Origin: Anas platyrhynchos
Taxonomy: Eukaryota; Chordata; Aves; Anseriformes; Anatidae
DNA: 64,000 bases
Direction of reading: 5' to 3'
NCBI RefSeq assembly: GCF_047663525.1
Contig: NC_092593.1
Span: 27,802,501-27,866,500, forward strand
Shown here piece by piece: positions 44,825-57,106 of this stretch. Below the pieces are notes generated by a model, which searched no databases, had not been told where the DNA came from, and saw nothing but the letters and a program-made list of their open reading frames with translations. Every line of letters starts with the position of its first letter. Positions within the stretch are counted from its first letter, which is position 1. Both the position numbers and the translations under genes were made by a program.

Positions 44825-47088
44825 GTGAATACTTGGAAGAGGGATAAGGAACAGTGCTTGGTGTTACACAAGATCTTTTTCCCATCTTGCACCAACATGC
44901 AAGTGGTCCTTTTATTGGAGAACTATTTTTTGCTTTTAAAAAATGAAATAAGAATAAGGTTTTACCATTAGGTTTAAAAGCATACACAGACTCTCAATGG
45001 ATAGTCTCTGATAGTTACCCTCCTGCAGTTAAAATGCCAGCTTAAATGCTTCCTAGATCTAAATAGCAGAGATTTAAACAGATTCTGATTTCAGTTACAC
45101 TACTGTAATTTTAGAACACGAGTTAAGACAGTGAAGCGTATCAAAATCAATGGGCTTATAGATTCACAGAGAACTTTACACACAGTCTGGATGTAATTTA
45201 CAGTAATTAATTTGACCTTGTATCTTGATGTAGCTGAAAAGTAAGAGTTAGAACCAGTTTAGGGGGAAAAAAAAAAAAACTGTATTTCAGCCAAACCTTT
45301 TAACTAAGCTTTAGAGCAGAATGGCGAGGGGGAGGAGAAGATGGTTTTCTCCCCTCCTAATCCAATCTATTTAAACAGGGGAATCAAAACAGCAGATGTT
45401 TAAGTATGAAAAGTACTGCCTGAGATGCTGGCACCACAGAATAAACAAGAACTCACAAAAGATGAGAAGGTAAAGGGACTACAATTCCCCCATCTATTTC
45501 AGTTTTACTTATCTGCTGGTATTTAAATGTACAAATCCAGGGTGTCATGCTAAACAGATGCCAAGTTGTTTTGCAAGAAGAACGGTTTATAACTCATGCA
45601 TCATCCCACCATACACCATTCTGAATCTGTGGGGTATTTATAGTATTGCTTGCTAGAGAAAACAAGGGATTATAAGATATAACATTATAATTGATCATTG
45701 TTGTGAATCATATTACACTATCTACCAGAGAAGTTTGTTTTAATGAAAGAAAAATCTATTTCTAATCTTGTCTTAGCTTGCAGCAGTACAGTGTAGCAAC
45801 TGAAAAATATCTTCAGTTTTGGGATGTCTGAATTGTATCTTTTAGATCTTGGCAGACATTTGAATTTAACTATTTTGCTTAGCTGGCTTGAGTATTGCTT
45901 TCACCACTTCCTACTGAGCCTTTCCTCATTATTTTTTAATAATTTTTGACACAGAACTCTATAGGGCTGGTACTGTAAAAAATTAGAGACAAATGAAAGG
46001 CTTTTTTATTTCCTACTACAGTAATATCTTCTTGCCATTTACTTCCCTTATTTTGCTATCCACTCCCTGTTTTATAAGGAAAATATCTAGAATTTTATTC
46101 ATCACAGGAATATCAAGATGAAAGCTGTGAAGTCTTTCCTCCTTTTAAATATATCAGGTGTTGATCTACAGGCTAAAATGACCCTATATAGCACACATTT
46201 TGTGTGTCTAATGCATTGCCACTCTACCCACATATACTACTGATCACATTATGATGCTAGGGCTATTATGTTAAGCAGTATTTGCTTTTGACACACCTTG
46301 TTGTTATTTACACTTATGCTACAGATGTCTCTGCTTTCAGTCCTTCCTCCACTATTAGAACTGCGCACGTGAAAAACACGGGGCAAGCAGAAAGGAAGTG
46401 CAGCTGATGCTCAGGTTTGATAAGCAGCAGTTGTGGTAACTAACAGCAGGGCTTTGTGAACTTCACAGCATGGATGTTACCATTCCTGTACCAAAGAACC
46501 ATCTCCCACAGCCTATGAGCACAGTCAGATGTCTACATTCACGTAGCTTAAGCTACCACCCACTCTCCAGAAATTAATTCTTCCTCAGTGTCTGTGGTCC
46601 TAATTACTTCTGATGTAAGGCACAAATAGCTCAAACCACCAATCTTTTTGTTTAACTGTTGTCTTGATTAAGTTTCGTTCTCTACAAATAGTCAGGCCTG
46701 CATAGTCAATTCAACTCCTCTGTTTTCAGACAAAACATCAAGTTGAAATCTGATTTAGTCTTTGAATGTGATTCTGCCTAACATTGTCCAAAGAAACATT
46801 ACACTGAAAGAAGATCATTGCAATACAAGTGCCCTGATGACCTCTATAAATGTATTAAGTTTAACTTCAGTCTATTTTCTTTTTGTTGCTGGGAAGCCTG
46901 ATGGATTGAGATAAGAGAACGATGCTACATATTAAATTTTATAATTTTAAATGCATGTGGTTTATTGTATGCTCATATAATATGATGTTGTAGTTTCAAC
47001 TTACACTGTTCATAAAACAATTGACATTTCTTTCTGAAGGTTTTTTGTTCCTTTCAGATGGCCTACAGAGATCTCGAAGACTACCGAT

Positions 47089-47247
47089 GAATCACAGAAT
47101 TGTAGGGGTTAGAAGGAACCTCAAGAGATGATCATGTCCAACCCCCCTGCCAAAGCAAGTTCCCTAGAGCAGGTTGCCCAGGTAGGTGTCCAGACAGGCC
47201 TTAAATATCTCCATAGAAGGAGACTCCACAACCTCCCTGGGCAGCCC
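47089..47247 (-). mobile_element. CR1 LINE 3' fragment
   Basis: Reverse-complement CR1: gaatcacagaattgtagggg, then gaaggaacctcaagagatga, tccaacccccctgccaaa, ending in cctccctgggcagcc. About 160 bp, inside a former ICA1L intron. Confidence 0.93.
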
Positions 47248-47330
47248 GTACTGATAGGGACTTTATGGTACTATATGCAGTGACAAATTTATTACTGTTT
47301 GTGGCTTTTCTTACTTTTGTCCTTTTTAAT

Positions 47331-47395
47331 GCAAGGGGATTAGACAAGGTGATCTTTAAGGTCCCTTCCAACCCATTCCATTCTATGATTCTATG
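47331..47395 (+). mobile_element. CR1 LINE 3' fragment, opposite orientation
   Basis: gcaaggggattagacaaggtg, gatctttaaggtcccttcca, ending in ccattctatgattctatg, the CR1 3' terminus. It lies 83 bp from the minus-strand copy, so the two 3' ends face outwards. Confidence 0.92.
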
Positions 47396-48077
47396 TTCAC
47401 TCATGTCTTCAGCTTTTTGAATTATATACATATAGTTATCTTAGAACTAATTACAGTTACATCTTTAACACCAAGTATAATTTCTACTATTCTAAAATAA
47501 AGGATATGCACTTCCCTCATAAATATGCTTAGTCATTTGTTTGCTATGTTATACACAATACATTTCTCATCCTCAGAGAACAAAACACAATACCGTACCA
47601 CAAGCAAATAATTATTGCCAGTATTTCAATTTTTCTGAAGCTTTTAAAAGTCTCAAGAAAAATAATAGAAAAAACTTGCCCTTTTTAAAATTCCTGGAAA
47701 TGTTACATTGCTAGGAATGCCTTCTTAAGCCCCAGAGTTCAATTAAAGGCATTTAAGTAGAAATCTAGCAACAAATACCGCATATATAAATATGGTATAA
47801 TATTCTACTTGATCTTCCTTTGTAGCATGTCTATATATCCCTTAGCAATCCACACACACCACACCCCCATTAGTTTCACATGAAGTCTGACTTGGATATA
47901 AGTGACTCATCTTTTTTTTTTTTTTTAAATTAATTCCTCCCCCAACTCCACATACACTACTTCTAACCACAAACGTTGTCAAAATCTGAAGGCCTTTTTA
48001 TTAATCTTATCAGTTTGAATAATGTGCTTGTTTTGCCACCCCCAAAGCGTCCATAATAAAAAGTCAATAAATTGGAA

Positions 48078-48203
48078 TTGTCACACATTATTTTTCAATT
48101 ACTTCTTTTTATAGCCATACCTGAGGAAGAAAAGCTGAAACTCTTACAATGTTTCAGGCAGAGCAGAATACAAGTGAAGCTGGAAAAGGGATGGATGTCA
48201 AGG
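48078..48203 (+). pseudogene. ICA1L: ICA1L remnant, exon with the EEENELG motif
   Basis: HII--FQLLLFIAIPEEE corresponds to KIIEKYQLRLNVISEEE (two codons missing, one gained). After a frameshift, FQAEQNTSEAGKGMDV corresponds to ICA1L FQAERDATQAGKMMDA. The donor AGG|GTAAGA is intact. The FQAE and MD residues point to ICA1L, not ICA1. Confidence 0.85.
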
Positions 48204-48938
48204 GTAAGATCCTCTTTACTTCTGCCTAGCAAAGGTTTTCAGCTTTATCATTTTTAATATTCCCCATTCACTTTACATTCACTGCTTTTAATTCAATAAA
48301 AGATGTAATTCAGAGAACATGCATGTACTTGGTAAAAAGATACTGGAAGGGACATGTGTCAGAAGTGACAGCTATTTTATCCCTGAATAGAAAACCACTT
48401 TCCTAAGCTCTGATGTATGTAGAGTAGTGATAACAGGTAGCTCTAAACACCTCTCTCTTCCCCACCAGCTTATGTTCTTTGGGCTATGTGCCTGGTCTAT
48501 TCCCTTCCCATACATCCTTCTCCTGTTTAGATTAGGTTCACGTCTGCTTCAGACAGAGCATTAATATAAACACGTCCTGTAATAAAACCAATTCATAATT
48601 TCAGACTGATATGTTAGCACTTAGCAAAGCCCTGCACAATTTCGTAGAAGGAAGCTTACTGCTAAAGTGCTTGGGCCACAATGAGTAATATCTGTTGTTT
48701 GTTACACACTGAAACTATTATTGGACATTTTCAGCCAACAGATTGAAGGTGAGTTCAATGCTGCTGCTGGGTACACAGACAAACATCTTGCTATCAAAAC
48801 CAGATCCTTCAACCGCTTGTCTGCTTGACTTGAAAGTTGGCAAGATTTATTATTACTATATGACATTTTAATTCTATTTATATTCAGAATGTTAGGAAAT
48901 TAAAAAAAAAAAAGTACCTTAACCCTTCATATTCCCAG

Positions 48939-49015
48939 AGGTTTACTCTGCTTCTTAACACAGAAGGTAGAGAGGAAAAATGGGCATTGCCTAAGCTGTG
49001 CATTTGCAGTGTTTG
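48939..49015 (+). pseudogene. ICA1L: ICA1L remnant, weak match to the KALCSSAKQR exon
   Basis: After the acceptor ATTCCCAG, the frame GLLCFLTQKV resembles GKALCSSAKQR, in the right order and at the right place. The rest of the exon is barely alignable. It could be chance. Confidence 0.35.
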
Positions 49016-49420
49016 GGTACACTGTAGGCCATGAGCATGCCAACAGTTTCCTATTATTGCTGTAAATCAGGGTTGCTTTCATAAAACACGCATCACTGGT
49101 ACTTCTACATTTTTGGGACATATCAATAAATCAACTTCATGTACCAACTCATAGCTCAGCATTTATTACTACTGTATATTTATTTGTTGGTACATGTTTT
49201 TTGTCATGTGATAAGAAGGCAATGAAGGGCAGCACAAGCAAGCGCTGAGAAACATGAACACTAAAAATGTAACTATACTGTAGTTACAATAAGCTCTCTT
49301 CTCCCAGTTTTTCCCCAAAACATTTTGCTTACTTGGGCTCTTACATATTTTATTCCCCCCCCCATTTCTTACCTTCAGACTGGCCTTGTCTCAACTTGGG
49401 CATGACCTACCAAAAATCAG

Positions 49421-49550
49421 CTTCAAAGCTATGTATATGATGCCATTTGGACCAAGCTTGCATTGAATAGAGAGGAGCACTGCTGTGGCTAGAAGATAAA
49501 TCCCAGGAGCTGTATCCTGACAATTGCAAGCAAATGGGGAATTCCAAAAA
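49421..49550 (+). pseudogene. ICA1L: ICA1L remnant, exon with the RGALLWMKD motif
   Basis: LDQACIE-stop-RGALLWLEDK then SQELYPDNCKQMGNSKK corresponds codon by codon to MEQARTEYRGALLWMKDV and SQELDPDTLKQMEKFRK. The Tyr codon is TAG at 49,468-49,470. The upstream part is shortened. Acceptor AAATCAG and donor dinucleotide GT (49,551-49,552) are kept. This is the clearest fragment. Confidence 0.92.
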
Positions 49551-50192
49551 GTACTTACATATCCATACAAGCACTGTCTACAGTTGACAACGTACTGGTT
49601 GCCAACAAGTACTTCTGCAGTTCACCGTGACTTAAGTAGAGACAAAAACAAGTAATCTTTGTACATTTTTTAGCTACAGCATCTCATGAGCAGGCTCATA
49701 AAACAAAACAAAACAAAAGCTTAAGAACTCACTCCACACCTGGGGAACAAAAAACTATTGTTCCCTGTATTTGTTATTAAAGCAGAAAAATGCACTTAAC
49801 ACCACAAAGTCAGCATATGAAAAAGGAAACATGAAAAAACTTTCATACTTGTTTAGATAGATGCTTGTCTTCCAAAAGTATCTCCGTCTTCCACCTCTCC
49901 AGCAACTGCTCTTAAGTACTTTTACTGAGCAATCAAAAGGGTGAGGGCAAACTTAATTGTTTTCTGTCTGAAACACTCTCCTTCAGGATGACACTAGTTA
50001 TACTCAAAGCACACAAAGTTAAAATTCTGTAAAAGAAAATGGAAGTCAAAATTACACATCTATTGCTAGGACACTGTACAATATTACTTTAATCTCTTGA
50101 ATATATTTTCACCTTTAGGAAGTGAAGAAATTGTTAATATTCAGTATTTCTAAATTTTTGTCCATCAGTTGTTCAATTGATGTGGGATTTAG

Positions 50193-50275
50193 ATACAGAT
50201 GCAAGTAAGGACTACCAAGGATAAGTTTGAGACACCAAAGGGGCATCTATTACAAGGTGAACCTACTTTAAGCCA
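50193..50275 (+). pseudogene. ICA1L: ICA1L remnant, exon with the VQMQVRNSK motif
   Basis: IQMQVRTTKDKFETPK matches VQMQVRNSKASFDKLK. The following bases align with MDVCQKVDLLGAS after a 2-nt deletion. Acceptor GATTTAG and donor CA|GTAAG are retained. Confidence 0.88.
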
Positions 50276-50936
50276 GTAAGTATAATTTGTTTTCACATTC
50301 CCTGGCAGTCAATCAGGTGTCTACAGTAGCACCAAAATCTCTCCTGCTCATCTGCCTTCCCCCATCTTCTATGACTGAGCATAGAATTTAGGATGGTAGG
50401 CTCAGACTGCCTGCTTTTTATAAGCTTCCTGACATTCAGGTATGTCTTTTGTCCAGAACAACCACTTCGTAACAGCAGTCTTGCATCTTTCAGTCATTCT
50501 TTTCAAAACAAGAAGAGCAAATATGGTTATTTAAGTATATTAAAATTTCTTTTGAGCTTGAAAAATCAAAGCTGAAGTATTCTGAAAAGTATACTCGGAG
50601 ACAGAATAAGACCGAGCCCTATTCCTCGTCCTCCTCCAAGCAAATAAAAGAGCATGCTCATTCACCCTTGAATCTTCCAATTTTCCTTCTATCCAAAGTC
50701 ACAAGCGTAATTATCTGGACAAAACTACTGTATGCTCAGTATTGAGCCTTCCAGTTTTAGAATATATAAGGCTTTTTGAAGAAATGTCTGTAAGAATTGG
50801 TTAAGCCTTTCAAGCTTGAGATCTCATACCTTTTTTTTTTTTTTTTTTTAAGTAAATTGAATAGAAAGCCAACTGTTTGAGATCCAGACAGTACAGAACC
50901 AGATAGTTAAACAATAGTGCAAATAGCAGAAAACTT

Positions 50937-51065
50937 TAAATGTGTTCAATGACCTCTATGTCCCTCTAAGTAACTTTTCTATATTTCTGCAAAATAGCTC
51001 AGCTCACATTCAAAATCCTTGAGCAACTTATGGACTTGCATCCATATTATTCTGTTGCACAGGAG
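50937..51065 (+). pseudogene. ICA1L: ICA1L remnant, exon with the CNMLSHS..FHPYDF motifs
   Basis: CSMTSMS matches CNMLSHS. After a small deletion with a stop, VTFLYFCK-IAQLTFK matches RTLLGFWKKTARMMSQ. ILEQLMDLHPYYSVAQ then matches IHEACIGFHPYDFVAL codon by codon. The donor GAG|GTAAAT is intact. The left limit is approximate. Confidence 0.83.
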
Positions 51066-54000
51066 GTAAATTCCTTTTGTACTAAGACAAGGGATTTCTT
51101 ACAGACACCAAGTTTCAAACCAGGAGAACAATCACTTACCTAGAATTAAACAACTGAAATGTGTTCAGTATGTTCAAAGTCATTCCCTATGTTCATATGC
51201 CAATCCATAAAGCATGCAATATTTGCCCTTCATCTCCCTGAAGTTTTCCTTTTAAATCTCCAGACATATTGTATATTAGAGATCCATGTATAAAGAGTGT
51301 TTTTTTTTTTTTATAGAATTAATACAATTTCTCATGAAGTTAACTAATGTATTGAAATTAGTAAATGATTATACAGCACTGTAACTTAGAAATGCAATCT
51401 TCTTCCTAAGTGCAACCAAAATTTTGGTATATTGTCATCTTCCTGCAGAAATATAACCAGTCACAGTGTTATACATAACCAGAACTTCTGTAAATTTCTA
51501 AACATGCTACTGAAATTATATTTACAAACAGTTAGAAGAACATTATTATTAAACGGCTTTCACTGTACAAGTCAATGAATTGGACAAATGAAATAATAGG
51601 TCAACATGTTCCTAACATTAGTTTTCCTTAGCCATTACAGAAGTCTCCCTTAAACAACCCAACTGGGGAATATGGACAGAGGAAAGATGATGTTCCAAGG
51701 AATCTCAATAAGCAAGCACAAAAAAAAGCTGGAGTCACGAAAAAGTCAAATGTTGTGTACATGTTTTATTAGAAGGAAAACATCTGCTTCATAGAATTAA
51801 AAAAAAATAAAGCAACAATAAGACAGTTTGCCAATTACCAATCTTTTCCTTCAGCTTGCAGTCTTCCTTTTTAATAATAGTTGTATTATTAGTACCTTAT
51901 TTTTTCACATTATAATAGTTTTAAAATTTACCATTGCTGGTAGATTGTCATGTGTGTAAACGAGGACGTGTCCATTAATTTATATCTACCAAATAAAAAT
52001 CAGGGTTACATACCTTCCAAGTATCAATCTCCTTTCCATGACATCAGTACAAGAAATCAGGTTTATTTCCACTGAAACAGAGTTGGGCAAATACAAAATG
52101 AGCAGAAGGGAGATGTAAGCTCTCCTTGTCTGCACAGCAGTTAGATCACTGAGATGGCAACACATCCTGTATCACACAAAGCACTATCTGATCAATTCTT
52201 TCTTACTCAGTTCAGGTTAGTCTCATTAAAGAAAATTCTATCACAACTGAAACTGGAATAGGCAGTACATGTGAATGTATAGCAATTTTGTCTTTCAAGA
52301 AATTTGACTGAATATTTCAGAAATTAACAGTCACCTAACAGGTAAAAAAAAAAAAATAAAAATGCCAGAAGTACATTGACCAGTTTCAATTTGTCCCCAT
52401 TACATATATCACAAGCTACCTGAACACTCTTGGTTCCCTTGCACCGGGACCAATTCCACTGCATACAAAGGGTCTTGCTTTCTGAATGAATTTCATCCTC
52501 AGTGATACAGCTCATTAACAAAGAAAGAAATGCAATTACGTGTTTTTTGTCGTTGCTGTTGTTGTTTTTTATAATTATAAAACACAGATTTTATCACAGG
52601 CTTAATATTTTACCTGGTTAACTTAATTACTAGGAACAAGAAAATTAAAACTTCAGTTGTTAAACACTTGACAGGCATATAAGATAATTTCTGTATAGGC
52701 TTGAATGCTACAGTTTAAGGTCCAGCACCACAGTGATGTGGTTCAGGATGAGTGCTGTGTATCTTGGACTGCCTCACCAGAAATGCCAAGCACTTCCCTC
52801 TAGATGCAGAGGCTCAGAATTGCTGTTTCCAGGCCTTGGAACTGCAAAGCCCATGATTTATTGTTCCTCCTCTAGAGGCTTTCAAAGTAACTGTCTTTGG
52901 TCCTCTTCTTAAGTGGACAGCTGTACAAGAGAGGTGAAACCCCAACACCAGCAATGGAGCAGTGAGGGTTGGCACACAAAAAAATGGTCTCTGTTTTCAC
53001 CCAATCCATGTTTGGGAAGAAGACAAACAGTTTTGTTTTTATTATTTTGATAGCAGCTGTTGGAAAGCTGCTCAGCAGTTTGGAATGTCATAAGTAGTCC
53101 CCTTGGAGCTGGATTAGAAAGAGATGGAGAAAGCCAAAAGCACTAAGCAGATAGCTTTGTAACCATGGAATAAAACTTATTGCATATTTACAAAACTATA
53201 TTCTCTGACATGTATAGCTCACTTTCAAATGATGCAAGCAGACCCTGAACTAAACTTTTTTTTTTTTTTTTAAACTCTTATAAAATCTGCTTTCACTAGT
53301 AACTATGTAAGATATATACTGGTAAAACATCTCTAAAAATAAATCTGCCAGTCTTACTGGAGGGGAAGCTACAACAGATGCAAGCCAACAAAAATAATGA
53401 TTTTTCATTCCACTTAAAGTTCAGGAAAAATATCCATGTTTGCCAGATACAAAAGAAAACTGATGGGAATGGAAAATATTTTCATGCTGAAAGGATATTT
53501 TAAACAATGGAGATTCAAAGTCAAATCTCTCATTATCCTTTTGAAAGGAACTTTCTGAAATATAACACCAAATTTTTGCAACTATGGTATAGCCTTTTTT
53601 AACTTTAACAATATCGCAGCAAACACTTTGTCTACCCACTTATATATTATTATTTCTTTAAGAAATAATGATGGGGCTGACTAACCCCATGCATACACAT
53701 TTGTTTGGGAATTTCTTCTGGCCTGCTGGCTTTAATTTTCAGCTCCTCCAGTAGTGTTTTTTCCAACTAGGGCCTATTTTTATTCCTGGAGTTATTTCAG
53801 AAGTTCAAAAGACAGAAGTTCAAGGAAGAAACAACGTGCAGATATGCAAGCATGATGATTCTCATCTTCTAAGCCCAGAACAAGGCAAAAAAAAAATCAG
53901 GAAACAACAACAACAAAAAGCTTTAAATACCCATACTCAAGTTATTCTGACATTTTGTGTTACTTCTCTTCAGAAGAGAGGGCCCTCTGAAGACCCTTTT

Positions 54001-54972
54001 TACAGATAGAGCAGTTTTTCGCATTATATCAACGTTAACAAATACCATAGCGTTAACGTAGACAGCAACAAGAAGTATCTAGAAATCATTCTTCCTCACC
54101 TGCAGCCCAGATGGTTCAAAAAAAAAAAACTCAACAGTTTTGTACTGAAACATGTTAACATTGTTCCCGTATTCGATACAAATTGATGCAGGAGGGAATG
54201 TTTCAGCTGGCTAGATCATGAGTTGCACCAACTGAGAAGCTAGCACATATTTTTCACATGCTTCGTAGTCAGGGGTGTATGTACGATAACTTTTTACAAG
54301 AGGGGAACAGCTAGCTAACACCTTACAGCCATACCTAATATTAGGATGAATCTAACTATGGTTTAAAATGTCCCTATACAGCTAAAGAGAGCTCTGTGTC
54401 CTCTGTTTAGTGGTCAACAAATGAGTTCTACACCTCTTGCAGAATTAGTTAGTTCAAAGCATGAGAAAAATTCCTAAAGGCTCTGAACTTGTTAAAATGA
54501 GAATATGCATTCATTTAATAAGAAATGCCATCTGAAATCCAGTGACACAACCAAATGAAAACTTCCTAACTTATCAAAATTAACTTTTCTTCCTGAAAGT
54601 AGGTTATACTGCATTTTTTTGAACAATTTTATGGATAGAGACGTTACATTCCACTGTCCTACTTTACTCATTGTTAAGTTTTCCAGGAGAGAAAACAACT
54701 AGAGAACTAAAGGAAGTGAAGTAAAATTCTGCCATGTATTAACGATGAGAAAATTGGCTAAAGAGGACAAGCAGTCAATTCTCAACTTATTCTAATAATA
54801 TTCCGTGAATCTGGACTTGCAACAGTATTATTCAACATACTCATAATTTGCAGATGAGATTAGAATGTGAGGAACAAGTACGTGCAGATGACAGGGTTAT
54901 TCTGTTTATATTGGGGTTTAGATGTTTGTTTGTTCTTGTAGAAGAAGCCTAAGAAACCGTAGAGAACATAGT

Positions 54973-54993
54973 AAAAAAAAAAAAAAAAAAAAA
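54973..54993. repeat. Poly-A tract (21 nt)
   Basis: Uninterrupted A run; no element body identified. Confidence 0.85.
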
Positions 54994-55880
54994 GCAAAGA
55001 ACACCATATCACACACAGATGCAAGCCAGTGCTGTCCAGAAAAAATGACTACGTGCTACCATAAGAAATCAACTACAAACAGGATACTTTCAAATTTGGA
55101 AAAGAGGACAGAAGTATTTACAGTAAAACCAAAATAAGTAGTTTTCCAGACATTCTCAGTTCCTCAGGCTGCTTACTCAAACTAAGCTTTATAATGCCAA
55201 GTTAACAAGCATTCTACAGCAGGCTGTCGGAGAAAAACAAGCAGCTGCAGCACAGTAATTCACCTCAGAGACCACCTGATTATCAGGTGATTTTAAAAAC
55301 ACAGATGTTCTGCCTATTTTCCCCTGACCTGTTCTTTCTGCACAGTCCTGTACTTCTGTTGATGAGAAAGCTATCAGAAACCAGGCATGTTACTCACCAC
55401 TGGACAGCTTATTAACAAGACACATAGGAAGAGACTATTACTGAATTGCTTAAGGATGAAATATGACGGGGAGAAATTAAAAACATCAGAGGAGAAAATA
55501 AAATACACCTCTACATCTTTATGACTTGTACAGTCTTTCAAGCACAATCCTAACTAAGTTCACCTTCTTAGATGAACATGGTACACTTTTGCCTTCTTTT
55601 GTATATCAATTTCCTACAAGATAGGAATTTGGACATGTCATACTGTGGTTAGTGGAAACCGTACACAGAAAAGATTATATGCAGAGCCTGAAACCTCAAT
55701 GAAGAAAACAAAGTTACCTTTGCTTCTAGATCGTATATTTCATATTTTGGACAAATTCTTCTTCCAACAGCAGTGCAAATCAAGAGTTAGCGTATTCAGT
55801 GCTGTAATGGGAAGACTTATTCTAAATTAGGCAATAAAAATAGGGAAATTTCAAGGCATGCAAGGTGCATTACAGGCTCT

Positions 55881-55921
55881 AAAAACAAACAAACAAAAAA
55901 CAAAAACAAAAACAAAAAAAC
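55881..55921. repeat. (AAAAC)n low-complexity tract
   Basis: Repeats of AAAC and AAAAAC over about 40 bp. Confidence 0.85.
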
Positions 55922-56955
55922 AACCACCCTTCATTTCCTTTTCTTCTTTAAGTTTCAAATTAGATATCTCATTCCTGGATCCCTCACTAAATCCTGACTT
56001 CTTTCAGTACAGAAATATCACCCAAAATGAAAATACATTTAAGTCTTCAAGGTAGGCAGCCATCTTAGGAAAGCATGACAATTTTCTCAAGCTTCCTATT
56101 TTCACAGTGTGCTGAAAATTTCAAGCCTGAAAGTCTACAAAATATAATAGGTCCACAATTCCTATTTGTGCAAAAGACCAGGTTGTACTTTCACTGAAAA
56201 CAAGACTCTCATAGCAAAATTATTTAGCCTAGAATTACACTAATGTTGCTTGGGACAAATCTATATTACCAAGCAATCATATTTTACAATAGAACATGCA
56301 CCTTTCAGCCTGTAAGTGCTGGGAGTTATTTAGTCAAAACATTAAATAAATTCAGTTGCTGCAGATGGAGAAACTACTCAAGTCACCACACAATGTGAAA
56401 CTAATGCATCACATGGGACAGAGGCATGGACCTCAGTTTCAAGAGGTCCTCTTGGTATCAAGAGGACTTGCCCTGTTTTCTCCAGTGTTGCTGATGTCTA
56501 CTAACTCTTTAAGAACAGTTGGAGAACTATAATAACAATATCCAATTTTCTGAAAAACTGCAAAATAAACCAACAAGTGACCTCCAGCCCTACTGACCGT
56601 TCGGATTCCCACCGCACTTGAGAATATAGCACAAATTTCTTTTCTCTCTTTCAGAGGTCTGCTGCATTTCACAATTCCAAATGAAACCACTAGATGCCAC
56701 ATTAGATGGCATGCTACACTCTTGATACAGGACGAGCGTTTATTCTATACTTTGCATGCTCTTAAGTTCCAGTAGTGTCAGAAAATGTGTCAATAAGACA
56801 AAAAGAGTAACTAACACTCTTATCATACAGTGTTTGATACTGGCTTGCGCTGATGGGCTCATGTTACAGAACTTGTGCTGAGAGAGGGAGAAAATGTTTA
56901 AGCAGATTGTGTTCCGTATTGAATTATGCTTTTTGTTGTGTTTTTTTTTTTTGTT

Positions 56956-56960
<5 letters not shown>

Positions 56961-56992
<32 letters not shown>
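56961..56992. repeat. (GT)16 microsatellite
   Basis: Sixteen perfect GT units preceded by a poly-T/TTTG stretch, 115 bp before the last ICA1L remnant exon. Probably polymorphic. Confidence 0.95.
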
Positions 56993-56996
<4 letters not shown>

Positions 56997-57106
56997 AATG
57001 CAAAGTTTCTACTTCCAGAGACCCTTAATTCTAGATGACTTGTAATATACTTTAAGTTGTATTCAGTTCATGTTGCAATTCTATCTCTCATATCATTTCA
57101 TGTATT

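Larger units (their letters stand above)
51066..57106. other. Former ICA1L 3' introns
   Basis: Human ICA1L has several weakly conserved exons here. I could not recognise any of them. Contents are AT-rich sequence with poly-T and poly-A runs and short microsatellites; no other gene is seen. Confidence 0.5.

Noticed and set aside
44626-44847. 73-residue ORF containing VVASDAKLDVKLDSF as a real small gene
   Set aside because: The similarity starts in another frame (MQQKYWK) and is joined only across a nonsense codon and a deletion, so it is an open piece of the ICA1L pseudogene.
48072-48257. 61-residue ORF as an independent gene
   Set aside because: Its first half matches ICA1L, then the homology moves to another frame; it also reads through a donor site.
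50169-50192. Extension of the 50,193 remnant upstream as QMEKFRK
   Set aside because: That segment is already encoded at the end of the 49,421-49,550 fragment; the AG at 50,191-50,192 is the better boundary.
52950-53010. Possible ICA1L exon from the word atggagcag
   Set aside because: Only nine bases fit, and a far better, correctly ordered match for the same segment exists at 49,421-49,550.
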